Part shown: positions 17,280 through 26,081 of the stretch, piece after piece
Layout of the letters: the number at the start of each line of letters is the position of its first letter
Numbering within the stretch: the first letter of the stretch is position 1
Assembly: GCA_965228975.1 (NCBI GenBank)
Contig: OZ245851.1
Span: 5,270,001 to 5,334,000 of the forward strand
DNA: 64,000 bases
DNA from: JAJFJD01 sp965228975
Lineage (GTDB): Bacteria > Pseudomonadota > Alphaproteobacteria > UBA8366
Direction of reading: 5' to 3'
Notes under the pieces: model-generated
What the model saw: the letters and a program-made list of their open reading frames with translations, nothing else
Told to the model about the DNA's origin: nothing
Database searches by the model: none
Position numbers and translations under genes: made by a program

Positions 17280-17358
17280 GTCGCTGGAAAATCTGACCTA
17301 ATAGTGTTCACCCCTCAGTTGGTCGGGGAGTCTAAGGGGTCGCGAGTCCCGTTGCAAG

Positions 17359-17396
17359 GATGGCAGTGCTTTACGCGGATGGTTCCGCATGCCATC
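17359..17396 (+). other. Two-tier stem-loop in the ftsE leader
   Basis: GATGGCA (17359-17365) pairs with TGCCATC (17390-17396), and inside it GCGGA (17375-17379) pairs with TCCGC (17384-17388). It lies 100-137 bases upstream of ftsE in the 216-bp divergent region. No T-run follows, so it is not a terminator; it may be a leader RNA structure or chance. Confidence 0.3.
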
Positions 17397-17495
17397 TTGC
17401 CCGTCCGGGGCGGGATTGGGGCAGCCGGCGAGATGCCGCTTGGTTCGTCCGCCGCCGATTGGCTACCTTTCAACGAATAAGTTTCGGCGGAAGAC

Positions 17496-18173
17496 GTGGT
17501 TCGGTTCGAAAACGTAGGCATGCGCTATGGCGCCGGCCCGGAAGTGCTCAGCGATGTGACCTTTACGCTCCCGCCCGGGTCGTTCCATTTTGTGACCGGG
17601 CCGAGCGGCGCGGGCAAATCGTCCCTCCTCAAGCTCATGTATCTGGCGCACCGGCCGAGCCGCGGCTTTATCACCTTGTTCAGCCGGGACGTCACCCGCG
17701 TGCCGCGCCGCGACTTACCTGAATTGCGGCGGAGAATCGGTGTTGTATTTCAAGATTTTAGACTAATTCAACATCTTTCGGCCTTCGACAATGTCGCGTT
17801 GCCGCTGCGCGTCTCCGGCAGCCGCGAAGATGTCGTGAACAAACACGTTACCGAGTTGCTGACCTGGGTCGGGTTGAAGGATCATCTCCATGCGCGGCCG
17901 CCGACCTTGTCGGGCGGACAGCAACAGCGCATCGCGATCGCGCGGGCCGTGATCGCGCATCCGAGCCTTTTGCTCGCCGACGAACCGACCGGCAATGTAG
18001 ATGACACGATCGCGGTGCGCCTGTTGTATTTGTTCGAAGAACTCAATCGCATGGGCACGACGGTCGTCATCGCGACGCATAACAAGAGCTTGATCGAGCG
18101 GTTTTCGCACCCTGTGATGCATCTCGAAGACGGTGAGTTGACGGTCCTGAATCGCGGCGTGGAGAAGAAATGA
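17496..18173 (+). CDS. ftsE: Cell division ATP-binding protein FtsE
   Basis: 225-aa ABC ATPase that works with FtsX to control septal peptidoglycan hydrolases. Walker A is GPSGAGKS (35-42), the signature is LSGGQQQR, and Walker B is LLLADEPTGNVD followed by the H-loop ATHN. Starts at GTG 17496 with GGCGGAAG upstream. A short AT-rich stretch (around 17745-17775) is lower in GC than its surroundings but stays in frame. Overlaps ftsX by four bases (ATGA). Confidence 0.95.
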   Translation: MVRFENVGMRYGAGPEVLSDVTFTLPPGSFHFVTGPSGAGKSSLLKLMYLAHRPSRGFITLFSRDVTRVPRRDLPELRRRIGVVFQDFRLIQHLSAFDNVALPLRVSGSREDVVNKHVTELLTWVGLKDHLHARPPTLSGGQQQRIAIARAVIAHPSLLLADEPTGNVDDTIAVRLLYLFEELNRMGTTVVIATHNKSLIERFSHPVMHLEDGELTVLNRGVEKK

Positions 18174-19057
18174 GCGACTCGCAAGCCGTCCTTCCGCTTT
18201 CCCGCGAATCGTCGTCGCGCCTCTTGCCGTGGATCATCGGCATCATGGTCTATCTGGGGGCGGTTATCCTGGCCGGGGCGATGGTGCTGGCTGCCGCGGC
18301 CGCGGCATGGAACGATGAATTGACGGCGGCCTTTACCGTTCAGGTCTCGCCGATCGACGGGGAAAAAGACGGTGAGATCGAGAACCGAATCCGGAGCGCC
18401 GCAAAAATGCTGCGGAATGTTCCGGGCGTCGCGATCGTCAATGTAGTGCCGGCGGAAACGACCATGGCGGCACTCGAACCCTGGTTGGGCCCGAACATCG
18501 ACGCCAAGGATCTTCCGCTGCCGCGTGTGATCGACGTCCGGCTCGAGACGGCAGGCGCCGTCGACTTGGCTGCGCTTGCGAAACAATTGAGCGAGGATAT
18601 CAAGGGTGTCGCGGTCGACAGTCACGAATACTGGCGCGGTCAGATCGAATCGCTTGTCCGGACGCTTGAATTGCTGGCAACCGTGGTCATCGGGTTGATC
18701 GGTTTTTCGGCGATGGCTGCCGTGGTTTTCGCGACACGTAGCGGCGTCGCCGTCCATCGTGATGTGATCGAGGTGCTGCATCTGATCGGCGCGACGGATC
18801 AGTACGTCGCGCAACAATTTCAGCGGCAGGCATTCCGTGTATCACTCGTGGGCAGCTTGTTCGGTGGACTCCTTGCGGTGCTTACGCTGCTTGGGTTCGG
18901 CAAGTTGCTGTCCGACCTGGATGCCGTGCTGCTTCCGGCGCCGACCCTGGCTCCCTGGGAGTGGATCGCGCTCGGCATCGTACCGATATTGGCCTGCCTG
19001 ATCGCGACGGTGACGGCGCGGCACACGGTAATCCGCGCCTTGCGGCGGATGCCGTGA
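18170..19057 (+). CDS. ftsX: Cell division protein FtsX
   Basis: 295-aa permease-like partner of FtsE. It has a cytoplasmic N-terminus, TM1 (about 20-45), a periplasmic domain of about 120 residues that should contact a hydrolase activator, and three TM segments in the C-terminal half, with the conserved region FSAMAAVVFATRSGVAVHRDVIEVLHLIGA (shown here as FSAMAAVVFATRSGVAVHR and IEVLHLIGATDQY). The length and topology match alphaproteobacterial FtsX. Co-translated with ftsE. Confidence 0.93.
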   Translation: MSDSQAVLPLSRESSSRLLPWIIGIMVYLGAVILAGAMVLAAAAAAWNDELTAAFTVQVSPIDGEKDGEIENRIRSAAKMLRNVPGVAIVNVVPAETTMAALEPWLGPNIDAKDLPLPRVIDVRLETAGAVDLAALAKQLSEDIKGVAVDSHEYWRGQIESLVRTLELLATVVIGLIGFSAMAAVVFATRSGVAVHRDVIEVLHLIGATDQYVAQQFQRQAFRVSLVGSLFGGLLAVLTLLGFGKLLSDLDAVLLPAPTLAPWEWIALGIVPILACLIATVTARHTVIRALRRMP

Positions 19058-19097
19058 GCGGGCGTGGGATCATATTCGTGAAGAAGGTGACCGGGTA

Positions 19098-19733
19098 ATG
19101 GTGGGGTTGCACCGGCGGCAACGTACCCGGCGACGGCGGCACCGCGTCATACTCGCTTTTCTCGGTATCGCCTTGGCCGCCTGGGTGGGCGGATTGTTCG
19201 TTTTCGCGGCTCAAATACCGAAATCCGTGAAAGTATCGGCCGAGGAGACCGACGCGATTGTCGTCCTGACCGGCGGCACCCTGCGGCTTGAGCAAGGGCT
19301 GGCGCTTCTGGCACAAGGCTTCGCCAAGAAGCTGTTCGTTTCCGGCGTGCATCGAGGTGTCGACGTGCGGCAACTCCTCAAACTCTCACGGCAGTCGCCC
19401 CAGGCGCTCGATTGTTGCATCACGCTCGGCTACAGCGCGGACCATACCACCGGCAACGCCAGCGAAACCGCCGAATGGATGCGAGCGCAAGGATACCGGT
19501 CCATGCGATTGGTTACGGCGAGCTATCATATGCCGCGGAGCCTCGCCGAGTTCCACCATGCGATGCCGACGGAAACGATCCTGCCGCATCCCGTATTTCC
19601 CGCAAATGTGAAACTCGACGACTGGTGGCGCTGGCCCGGGACCGCGGGCCTTATTGCCGGCGAGTACAATAAATATCTCGTCGCGGTGGTTCGTCATTGG
19701 GCGATCGACCTGATGAAGAAGGTCGGGGCATGA
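19098..19733 (+). CDS. YdcF/DUF218 family protein
   Basis: 211-aa protein with an N-terminal TM anchor (about 15-35) and a DUF218 (PF02698) domain: DAIVVLTGGTLRLEQGLALL, the glycine loop LFVSGVHRG, NASETAEWM and VTASYHMPRSLAEF. The family includes SanA and YdcF; biochemical role is unclear, though links to envelope permeability and peptidoglycan have been reported for SanA. It sits 40 bases after ftsX and overlaps the acyltransferase gene by four bases, so an envelope role would fit. Confidence 0.9.
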   Translation: MVGLHRRQRTRRRRHRVILAFLGIALAAWVGGLFVFAAQIPKSVKVSAEETDAIVVLTGGTLRLEQGLALLAQGFAKKLFVSGVHRGVDVRQLLKLSRQSPQALDCCITLGYSADHTTGNASETAEWMRAQGYRSMRLVTASYHMPRSLAEFHHAMPTETILPHPVFPANVKLDDWWRWPGTAGLIAGEYNKYLVAVVRHWAIDLMKKVGA

Positions 19734-20503
19734 TGCATACCGTTCGATCGATTATCTTTGCCATCCTGTTCTATGGCTGGTCCGCGCTGCTCAGCCCGTT
19801 TTACGTGCCGTTGATGCTGTTGCCGCGGCGCGGGTTCTGGTTCATGGCCTGGATTTGGGTCAACACTTGTATGTGGATCATAAGAGGCACGGTTGGTATC
19901 CGCTGCGAGACACGCGGCGAGGAGAATTTGCCGGAGGGTGCATTCATCCTGGCGTCCAAGCATCAATCGGCTTGGGATACGTTGATCTATAACGTGGTGT
20001 TTAAGGATTGCGCCTATGTCTTGAAACGGGAGCTGTTTTGGTTTCCCTTTTTCGGTTGGTTTCTGTGGCGCGTCGGTATGATCGGGATAGACCGGTCCGG
20101 CGGTGCAACGGCGCTGAAGCGGATGGTCCAGGAAACCAGGAAATGGCTGGCCGAAGGCCGCAACATCATCATCTTTCCGCAGGGAACGCGGACACCGCCC
20201 GGGTCGGCGCGCCCCTATCTGCCCGGCGTGGCGGCGCTGTACGGGCAATGCGACGTGCCGGTCGTGCCCGTGGCGCTGAATTCCGGCATGTTTTGGCCGC
20301 GCCGAAAATTCGTAAAACGGTCGGGCACGGTCGTGTTGGAATTCCTTCCGCCGATCATGCCGGGTCTGAAGCGGCGTGAATTTTCGGCGCAGCTCGAAGA
20401 GCGGATCGAGACCGCCACCCGACGGATCGAAGCCGAGGCCGCGGAACGCTACGGCATCGACCTGGAACGTGCACCGGACCTGAAGGCCGAAGCCGCGCCT
20501 TAG
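19730..20503 (+). CDS. plsC: 1-acyl-sn-glycerol-3-phosphate acyltransferase-like protein
   Basis: 257-aa membrane acyltransferase of the PlsC family (PF01553), which acylates lysophosphatidic acid to phosphatidic acid. Motif I is complete as HQSAWD (H78-x4-D83). Motif III reads FPQGTR (148-153): the usual Glu is replaced by Gln151, a variant I recall from other alphaproteobacterial PlsC-like proteins. Hydrophobic segments at about 7-30 and 36-52 anchor it in the inner membrane. The start at 19730 overlaps the YdcF stop (ATGA); an upstream in-frame start would lie within ydcF. It could instead acylate another lysolipid. Confidence 0.87.
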   Translation: MMHTVRSIIFAILFYGWSALLSPFYVPLMLLPRRGFWFMAWIWVNTCMWIIRGTVGIRCETRGEENLPEGAFILASKHQSAWDTLIYNVVFKDCAYVLKRELFWFPFFGWFLWRVGMIGIDRSGGATALKRMVQETRKWLAEGRNIIIFPQGTRTPPGSARPYLPGVAALYGQCDVPVVPVALNSGMFWPRRKFVKRSGTVVLEFLPPIMPGLKRREFSAQLEERIETATRRIEAEAAERYGIDLERAPDLKAEAAP

Positions 20504-20544
20504 GGGGTATCTGCCGCGCATCGGTAGATTGTCCGTCGATAAAG

Positions 20545-20592
20545 AACAAATATGGAACATTTGTTGACGCTGCGGGCGTGCGGTACTAGATT
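20545..20592 (+). promoter_or_regulatory. nrdJ promoter with overlapping inverted repeat
   Basis: TTGACG (20564-20569) and TAGATT (20587-20592) are spaced by 17 bp and fit a sigma-70 promoter. A perfect inverted repeat, AACAAAT-7 bp-ATTTGTT (20545-20565), covers the upstream edge of the -35 box and would be a natural operator. It does not match the NrdR box consensus or the alphaproteobacterial LexA box (GTTC-N7-GTTC). Predicted transcription start is around 20599. Confidence 0.5.
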
Positions 20593-20618
20593 TCATGGAA
20601 CAATCAGGAACGGTGGTC

Positions 20619-22883
20619 ATGGAAAATTTGACCGGCATTTCCCAAGAAATCTGGGACATGAAATACCGGTTCCGGGCGCCCGGCGGGGAGCACGCCGAGC
20701 AATCCATCGAGGACAGCTGGGACCGCGTGGCACGTGCGCTCGCGGCACCGGAGGCCGACCCGGAACGGTGGACGCGCGAATTTCGTGCGGCGATGGACGG
20801 ATTCCAATTCCTGCCCGCGGGCCGAATTCTGGCCGGGGCGGGCACCGACCGGTCGGTCACGCTGTTCAACTGTTTCGTCATGGGGATTATCCCCGACGAC
20901 ATGGGTGGCATTTTCGAACATTTGCGCGAAGCCGCGCTCACCATGCAGCAGGGCGGCGGTATCGGGTACGACTTCTCGACGTTGCGTCCGGCGGGTGCGC
21001 CGGTTCGCGGCGTCGGCGCCGATGCATCCGGCCCCCTCAGCTTCATGGACGTCTGGGATTCCATGTGCCGCACCATCATGAGCGCGGGTTCCCGGCGCGG
21101 TGCGATGATGGCGACGCTGCGCTGCGATCATCCGGATATCGAAGACTTCATTTCTGCCAAACGGCAGCCCGACAGGCTGCGCATGTTCAACCTGTCGGTG
21201 CTGGTGACCGACGCCTTCATGGCGGCCGTGGACGCGGACGCGCCGTGGGACCTTGTCTTCGGTGGTCATGTCTATAAGACGGTCGGCGCGCGTGACCTTT
21301 GGGACCGAGTCATGCGCGCGACATATGATTACGCCGAACCCGGCGTGATCTTCATCGACCGGGTCAACCAGCGGAACAACCTGCATTACTGCGAGACGAT
21401 CCAGGCGACCAATCCCTGCGGCGAGCAGCCGCTGCCGCCTTATGGTGCTTGCGATTTGGGGTCGCTCAACCTGACGCGGTTCGTGCGCAACCCGTTCACG
21501 CCCGAGGCGCGATTCGATCTCGGGACCGTCGAACGGCTGGTCCCGACGGCGGTGCGTATGCTCGACAACGTGATCGAGGTTTCCGCCTTTCCGTTGGAGG
21601 CGCAACGGCAGGAAGCCGTCGCCAAGCGCCGCATCGGCCTCGGTGTCACGGGCCTGGCGGACGCATTGATCATGTGCGGTCTACGGTATGGCGGCGCCGA
21701 AGCGGTAGCGGCGACACGCCGTTGGATGGCGGCGATCCAGCGCTCGGCCTATCGGGCCTCGATCGACCTGGCGGCGGAGAAGGGCGCTTTCCCGCTTTTC
21801 GACCGGGATGCGTATCTCGCCGGCGAATCGGTTGCCGCCCTTGAGCCGGCGCTGCGCTCCGCGATCGCCGAACATGGCATCCGCAACGCGCTGGTCACCT
21901 CGATCGCGCCGACCGGCACGATCTCCCTGCTGGCCGGGAATGTATCGTCGGGCATCGAGCCGGTGTTTCGCTACGAGTACAGCCGAAGCGTGCTGCTCCC
22001 AGACGGTCGTCGCGAGCAGCGCAACGTGGCCGATTATGCGTGGGCGCGGTATCGCGAGATTCACGGCGCGGACGCGACGTTGCCGGACAACTTCGTCGAC
22101 GCCCAGACGCTTGCGCCGGAAGACCATCTCGCCATGCAGGCGGCGGTTCAGGACTATGTCGACAGCTCGATCTCCAAAACGATCAACCTGCCCGCCGAGA
22201 TTTCGTTCAACGCCTTCAAGGACGTGTATCGCCGGGCCTATGCGCTCGGGTGCAAGGGCTGTACGACCTATCGGCCGAACGAGGTCACCGGATCGGTCTT
22301 GTCGGTCGAATCCGGTGCGGCCCGGACGGCGGAGAGTCCTGGCGACGGCGGCGTGGTGTATATGGCGCAACCTTTGGAGCGCCCGGAATCGCTGGCCGGT
22401 AGCACCTATAAGCTGGTCTGGCCCGACAGCGACCATGCCATCTACATCACCGTCAACGACATTGCCGACGGCGATCGCCGGCGCCCGTTCGAGGTATTCA
22501 TCAATTCCAAGAACATGGAGCATTACGCCTGGACGGTGGCGTTGACGCGGATGATCAGCGCGGTGTTCCGCCGGGGCGGGGACGTCTCCTTCGTGGTCGA
22601 GGAATTGAAGGCGGTCTTCGATCCGCGCGGCGGCCAATGGATGGAGGGCAAATATGTGCCGTCGCTGCTGGCCGCGATCGGCGGGGTGATCGAACGCCAT
22701 ATGATCGATATCGGCTTCATTAACATGCCGGTTGGGTCTTCCGACGGCGACGGGCCGCTCGGCCTGCAGAAGGCGGTGGGCGACATCGCGCACCGGCAAT
22801 GCCCGAAATGCGGGGCGGCGAGTTTGATCCGCCAGGAAGGCTGCGACGTCTGCCTGTCCTGCAGCTATTCGAGATGCGCCTAG
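20619..22883 (+). CDS. nrdJ: Adenosylcobalamin-dependent ribonucleoside-diphosphate reductase (class II)
   Basis: Makes deoxyribonucleotides in the presence or absence of oxygen, using AdoCbl to generate a thiyl radical. The Asn-Cys-Glu triad is in NPCGEQPLP (Asn265, Cys267, Glu269 from this start), and LFNCFVMG holds the first redox cysteine. The C-terminus has a TSCPD-type region and a tail with CPKC...CDVCLSC, a zinc-ribbon-like or redox shuttle motif. I chose ATG 20619, with AGGA upstream, over ATG 20595: the promoter at 20564-20592 predicts transcription starting after 20595. Monocistronic. The adenosyltransferase at 5950 supplies the cofactor. Confidence 0.94.
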   Translation: MENLTGISQEIWDMKYRFRAPGGEHAEQSIEDSWDRVARALAAPEADPERWTREFRAAMDGFQFLPAGRILAGAGTDRSVTLFNCFVMGIIPDDMGGIFEHLREAALTMQQGGGIGYDFSTLRPAGAPVRGVGADASGPLSFMDVWDSMCRTIMSAGSRRGAMMATLRCDHPDIEDFISAKRQPDRLRMFNLSVLVTDAFMAAVDADAPWDLVFGGHVYKTVGARDLWDRVMRATYDYAEPGVIFIDRVNQRNNLHYCETIQATNPCGEQPLPPYGACDLGSLNLTRFVRNPFTPEARFDLGTVERLVPTAVRMLDNVIEVSAFPLEAQRQEAVAKRRIGLGVTGLADALIMCGLRYGGAEAVAATRRWMAAIQRSAYRASIDLAAEKGAFPLFDRDAYLAGESVAALEPALRSAIAEHGIRNALVTSIAPTGTISLLAGNVSSGIEPVFRYEYSRSVLLPDGRREQRNVADYAWARYREIHGADATLPDNFVDAQTLAPEDHLAMQAAVQDYVDSSISKTINLPAEISFNAFKDVYRRAYALGCKGCTTYRPNEVTGSVLSVESGAARTAESPGDGGVVYMAQPLERPESLAGSTYKLVWPDSDHAIYITVNDIADGDRRRPFEVFINSKNMEHYAWTVALTRMISAVFRRGGDVSFVVEELKAVFDPRGGQWMEGKYVPSLLAAIGGVIERHMIDIGFINMPVGSSDGDGPLGLQKAVGDIAHRQCPKCGAASLIRQEGCDVCLSCSYSRCA

Positions 22884-22887
22884 GCGG

Positions 22888-25374
22888 TTACGGCCCCTCT
22901 GGATCGGGTTTCGGGCCGGGTGCCTGTTCGGCATCCCGCGGTTGGCCGGTTTTCGCGGCGGGCGCCATATGCACGACATGCTGCGGAAACGGGATCTCGA
23001 CCCCTTCCTCGCGGAAGCGGCGGTCGATCATATAGCGGATCTCCGTCGCGACCCGCAGCCGCCGGATGACGTCGCCGACGTAAAAGCGGAGTTCGAAATC
23101 TAGACTGCTATTGCCGAAATTCATAAACAGGACGAAGGGTTCGGGGAATGCGAGCACCTCGTCGCACGCCTTCGCGCATTCCAGCAGGATATCGCGGACT
23201 TTTTCCGTGTCCGAGCCGTAGGCGACACCGACGGGAATGTCGACGCGGCCGAGATTATCCTTGTGCGTCCAGTTCGTAACAGAATTGGAGAGCAGTTCCG
23301 CGTTGGGAATAATGACCGATGCGCGCTGAAAGGTCTCGATTTCGGTCGCCCGCACGCTGATCCGCTTGACGCGGCCCTCGTTCGTACCAACGACCACCCA
23401 GTCGCCGACCTGAATCGGCCGTTCGATCAACAGGATCAGGCCCGAGACGAAATTGTTCACGACATTCTGCAGGCCGAAGCCGATGCCGACGGACAAGGCG
23501 CCCGCGATCAGGGCGATGTTCGACAGGTCGAGGCCCAGCGTCGACAACATCAGCGTGATCGCCAGGATGATGCCGATATAGCCGAACCCGGCGGCAAGCG
23601 AATGCTGTACCCCGACCGCGAGGCGGGTTTCCGGCAGGATCCGATCCGCCAAGGCGCGCTGCAGCACCCGGGTGATGCCAAGGACGATTGCGAAGACCAG
23701 CAGCGACGTCACGATATCGGTGATCGATATCGTGACGCTGCCGACCTCGAAGCCGGTCAGCGCCCTGCCGCTCAACCGCGACAGGTCATCCGCCGGCACG
23801 CCCCATACGATCAGCATCAAGACGCCGCCGCCGATGATGAGCGCCGCATCCAACAATGCGCGTGCCCAGAACTTCATAGCGCTGCGCGTGGTATGCGGTA
23901 GTCCCAAGTGGCGTTTGGCCACCACGGACCGCAGACCCATCCCGACCAGTTCGCGCAACAGGCCGCGCACCAGGAAGAGCATGGCGGCGATCGCGGCGCT
24001 GGTGATCAGGGCTTCGTTGACATGGTCGCCGAGGCGCGGGTACCCGGCCAGAAAAGCGATGATCCCCCCGAACGCGATAACACCGATGATAATGCGGAGC
24101 CCCGCCCAGAAGCGGCTGACCTTTGGTTCCGCCGGCGTGGCGGCGGTTGTCGCGGGCGCTTGGTCGGGCGCCGCCTCTTCGGGGACCGGTTCCCACAGGC
24201 TGCGGAGCAACAGCAGCAAGATCAGAAGGTTCTCGACTGTGCCGAACAGGGCGCCCTGGACCGACCAGAATGCCTGGGACAGGCCGAGCGGCCGGGCGCT
24301 TTCGCGGATGAAGAAATCGGCTGCGATGATTCCGACGATCAGGATGGTGCGGCGCCCGATGATGACCGCGTTCCGCCGCTTCAGCGTTGTGAGCTGCCAG
24401 GCCGGCATGTCCGGGGCGAGCACCGCCTGCACGAGGGCGACCGCCAGAAAAAGGAAGATCATGGCACTGCAGAATGCCGTCAGCGTATCCAGCAGGTATC
24501 CCGTTATCCGCGCGTCGTCGCTTTGAATGCGCAACAGGATGGCGGCGAAAAAGAGCGCTGGAACGATGCCTCGGGCGATGCATTCGGCGAAAGCGGAGAA
24601 GAAGCGCCGTGAATAACTCGGGTCGTCATTGGTCGGGTCGCGGCCGAAGCGCCCCAGAATCCATCGCCGGAGCAGCATGCCCGCGACCAAGGCAAGCGCG
24701 ATCAACGCGAGACCGACCAGAAGGCCGCCGATTTTCCGGTTCTCCGGCGGGAGGGATCGCCACCATACCTTCGGTGCATTCACCAGTTCGGTGGCAAGCT
24801 GCCAGTAGTCGTCGATTGCGGCCTCGAGGGTGCCGGGCAGATAGGGCAAGGGCATGCGCGTGAGCAGGTCGACCACCAATAGGGTGGTCGTCGCCTTCGA
24901 CAGCCGGTCGTCGAGCTGATCGGCCCGCGCTCGGGCGAGCTGCGCCTGTTGCACACGGGCCTTGTAGTCGGCGATATCCCGGTTGTACTGCGCGCGTTTC
25001 AGTTTCACCGAATCGGGTTCGGCCGCATCGGTGTCGCTGGGCTCGGCGCCGAGTGTCGCCAGCAGTTGTTCGGCGGCGGTGAGGTCTTCCTCCGCCCGTT
25101 TCTCCACGGCGGAGGTTTCCTGCCGCAACCGCACCAGCAATGCGCGAAGCTGTTTCGTCTTTTCTTCCGAGTAAGACGGCTGCTTGAGATACCGTTCGAC
25201 GCTTTCGAGGCTCCGGTTCCAATCGATAAGGATGCGGGCGAAGGGGCGGGTGGGTTGCGTGTCCTGGGCCACCGTATCGGTGATCGGCAGCGCAAACACC
25301 AACGCGAGCATGAAAAGCCGGAAGATCCATCCGGCTATTGTCCGATGACCCCCTGTGCGGCCCGCGGCTCCCAT
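22888..25374 (-). CDS. DUF3772/MscS mechanosensitive channel family protein
   Basis: 828-aa inner-membrane protein. A signal peptide (about 15-37, ending TVAQD) precedes a periplasmic helical DUF3772 domain (about 45-180) with coiled-coil character (KTKQLRALLVRLRQETSAVE). Then come about ten TM segments and a C-terminal MscS core: the Gly/Ala-rich pore helix (SVGIGFGLQNVVNNFVSG) followed by the beta domain (LIERPIQVGDWVVVGTNEG). This matches large MscS-like channels that release solutes on hypo-osmotic shock. ATG 25374 has AAGGAAGGGA upstream and is preferred over 25395. It ends five bases from the convergent nrdJ stop. Confidence 0.9.
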   Translation of the reverse strand: MGAAGRTGGHRTIAGWIFRLFMLALVFALPITDTVAQDTQPTRPFARILIDWNRSLESVERYLKQPSYSEEKTKQLRALLVRLRQETSAVEKRAEEDLTAAEQLLATLGAEPSDTDAAEPDSVKLKRAQYNRDIADYKARVQQAQLARARADQLDDRLSKATTTLLVVDLLTRMPLPYLPGTLEAAIDDYWQLATELVNAPKVWWRSLPPENRKIGGLLVGLALIALALVAGMLLRRWILGRFGRDPTNDDPSYSRRFFSAFAECIARGIVPALFFAAILLRIQSDDARITGYLLDTLTAFCSAMIFLFLAVALVQAVLAPDMPAWQLTTLKRRNAVIIGRRTILIVGIIAADFFIRESARPLGLSQAFWSVQGALFGTVENLLILLLLLRSLWEPVPEEAAPDQAPATTAATPAEPKVSRFWAGLRIIIGVIAFGGIIAFLAGYPRLGDHVNEALITSAAIAAMLFLVRGLLRELVGMGLRSVVAKRHLGLPHTTRSAMKFWARALLDAALIIGGGVLMLIVWGVPADDLSRLSGRALTGFEVGSVTISITDIVTSLLVFAIVLGITRVLQRALADRILPETRLAVGVQHSLAAGFGYIGIILAITLMLSTLGLDLSNIALIAGALSVGIGFGLQNVVNNFVSGLILLIERPIQVGDWVVVGTNEGRVKRISVRATEIETFQRASVIIPNAELLSNSVTNWTHKDNLGRVDIPVGVAYGSDTEKVRDILLECAKACDEVLAFPEPFVLFMNFGNSSLDFELRFYVGDVIRRLRVATEIRYMIDRRFREEGVEIPFPQHVVHMAPAAKTGQPRDAEQAPGPKPDPEGP

Positions 25375-25409
25375 TCCGTTCCCTTCCTTCTGCAACGAGG
25401 TCGTCGCGG

Positions 25410-25419
25410 TAACGCGTTA
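25410..25419. promoter_or_regulatory. TAACGCGTTA palindrome
   Basis: Perfect 10-bp palindrome between the ChaC-like gene (its stop codon is 25417-25419) and the MscS gene start at 25374. It shares the AACGCGTT core with the palindromes at 39275-39286 and 57761-57772. Possible operator of the MscS gene. Confidence 0.25.
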
Positions 25420-25998
25420 TTTCGCCGCGTCGACCAGTGGCAGCAGCTCGTGAATCGGGCCCGCCGAGATTCCGAAAGCCCGCAGATGCTCGATAGTACT
25501 GATAAGATAGTCACGATTCGAGCCTCTACCGCCATGGGCCGCGCGGATGACCGCCGCGGCGTCCGCGGGCGCAAGCCGACCGGCATAGCTTTCGTCCCGC
25601 CGGTCGGCGACGAATGTGATGCCGGGAACGCGCGCACCGTCGACGATGACGCGTACGGCACGCGGCAGATAGGCGTAGCGGATCATTTCCCGGTCCCAAA
25701 GATAATCGAGCACGGAATCGGCGATGCGCCGGTCGACGCGAAACGCCATGCCACGGCAGCACCCACCCCAATCCAGGGCGAGCACGAGGCCGGGCCGCTC
25801 CGGCGTGCCCCGGTGCCGTTTCGAATACATGCAGAAGGACCGGTGATAGCCGTGCAGCAGTGCGGGTTTTGCGGCGACGTGGTCGAAGCCTGGATCCCAC
25901 ATCAGCGAGCCGTAACCGAAGACCCAGAAGTCGCCGGTTGCCGGCAGAAGCGTGTGCAGCGTTTCGGGCGTTACGGCATTGTCATTCGGCATGGTCAC
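25417..25998 (-). CDS. Gamma-glutamylcyclotransferase, ChaC type
   Basis: 193-aa enzyme of the GGCT-like/ChaC family, whose members split glutathione into 5-oxoproline and Cys-Gly. The substrate loop VFGYGSLMWDPGF near residue 27-39 is the hallmark, followed by RSFCMYSKRHRGTPERPGL (family SxxHRGTP-like motif) and GCCRGMAFRV. The probable catalytic glutamate lies in DRRDESYAG. No signal peptide; cytoplasmic. M3 would also be a possible start. Same strand as and 42 bases upstream of the MscS gene, with which it may share a transcript. Confidence 0.88.
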   Translation of the reverse strand: MTMPNDNAVTPETLHTLLPATGDFWVFGYGSLMWDPGFDHVAAKPALLHGYHRSFCMYSKRHRGTPERPGLVLALDWGGCCRGMAFRVDRRIADSVLDYLWDREMIRYAYLPRAVRVIVDGARVPGITFVADRRDESYAGRLAPADAAAVIRAAHGGRGSNRDYLISTIEHLRAFGISAGPIHELLPLVDAAK

Positions 25999-26081
25999 CG
26001 GTTTTCGTTTCCGTTGGAGGCCGGATGGGTGGTTGGATGCTTTACCCTGAAGCGCGCGACTTATAAGTATTGCCGAGCATC

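Noticed and set aside
20604..22979. Reverse ORFs of 333 and 432 aa within nrdJ
   Set aside because: Shadows of the class II reductase; no recognisable motif and no ribosome binding site.
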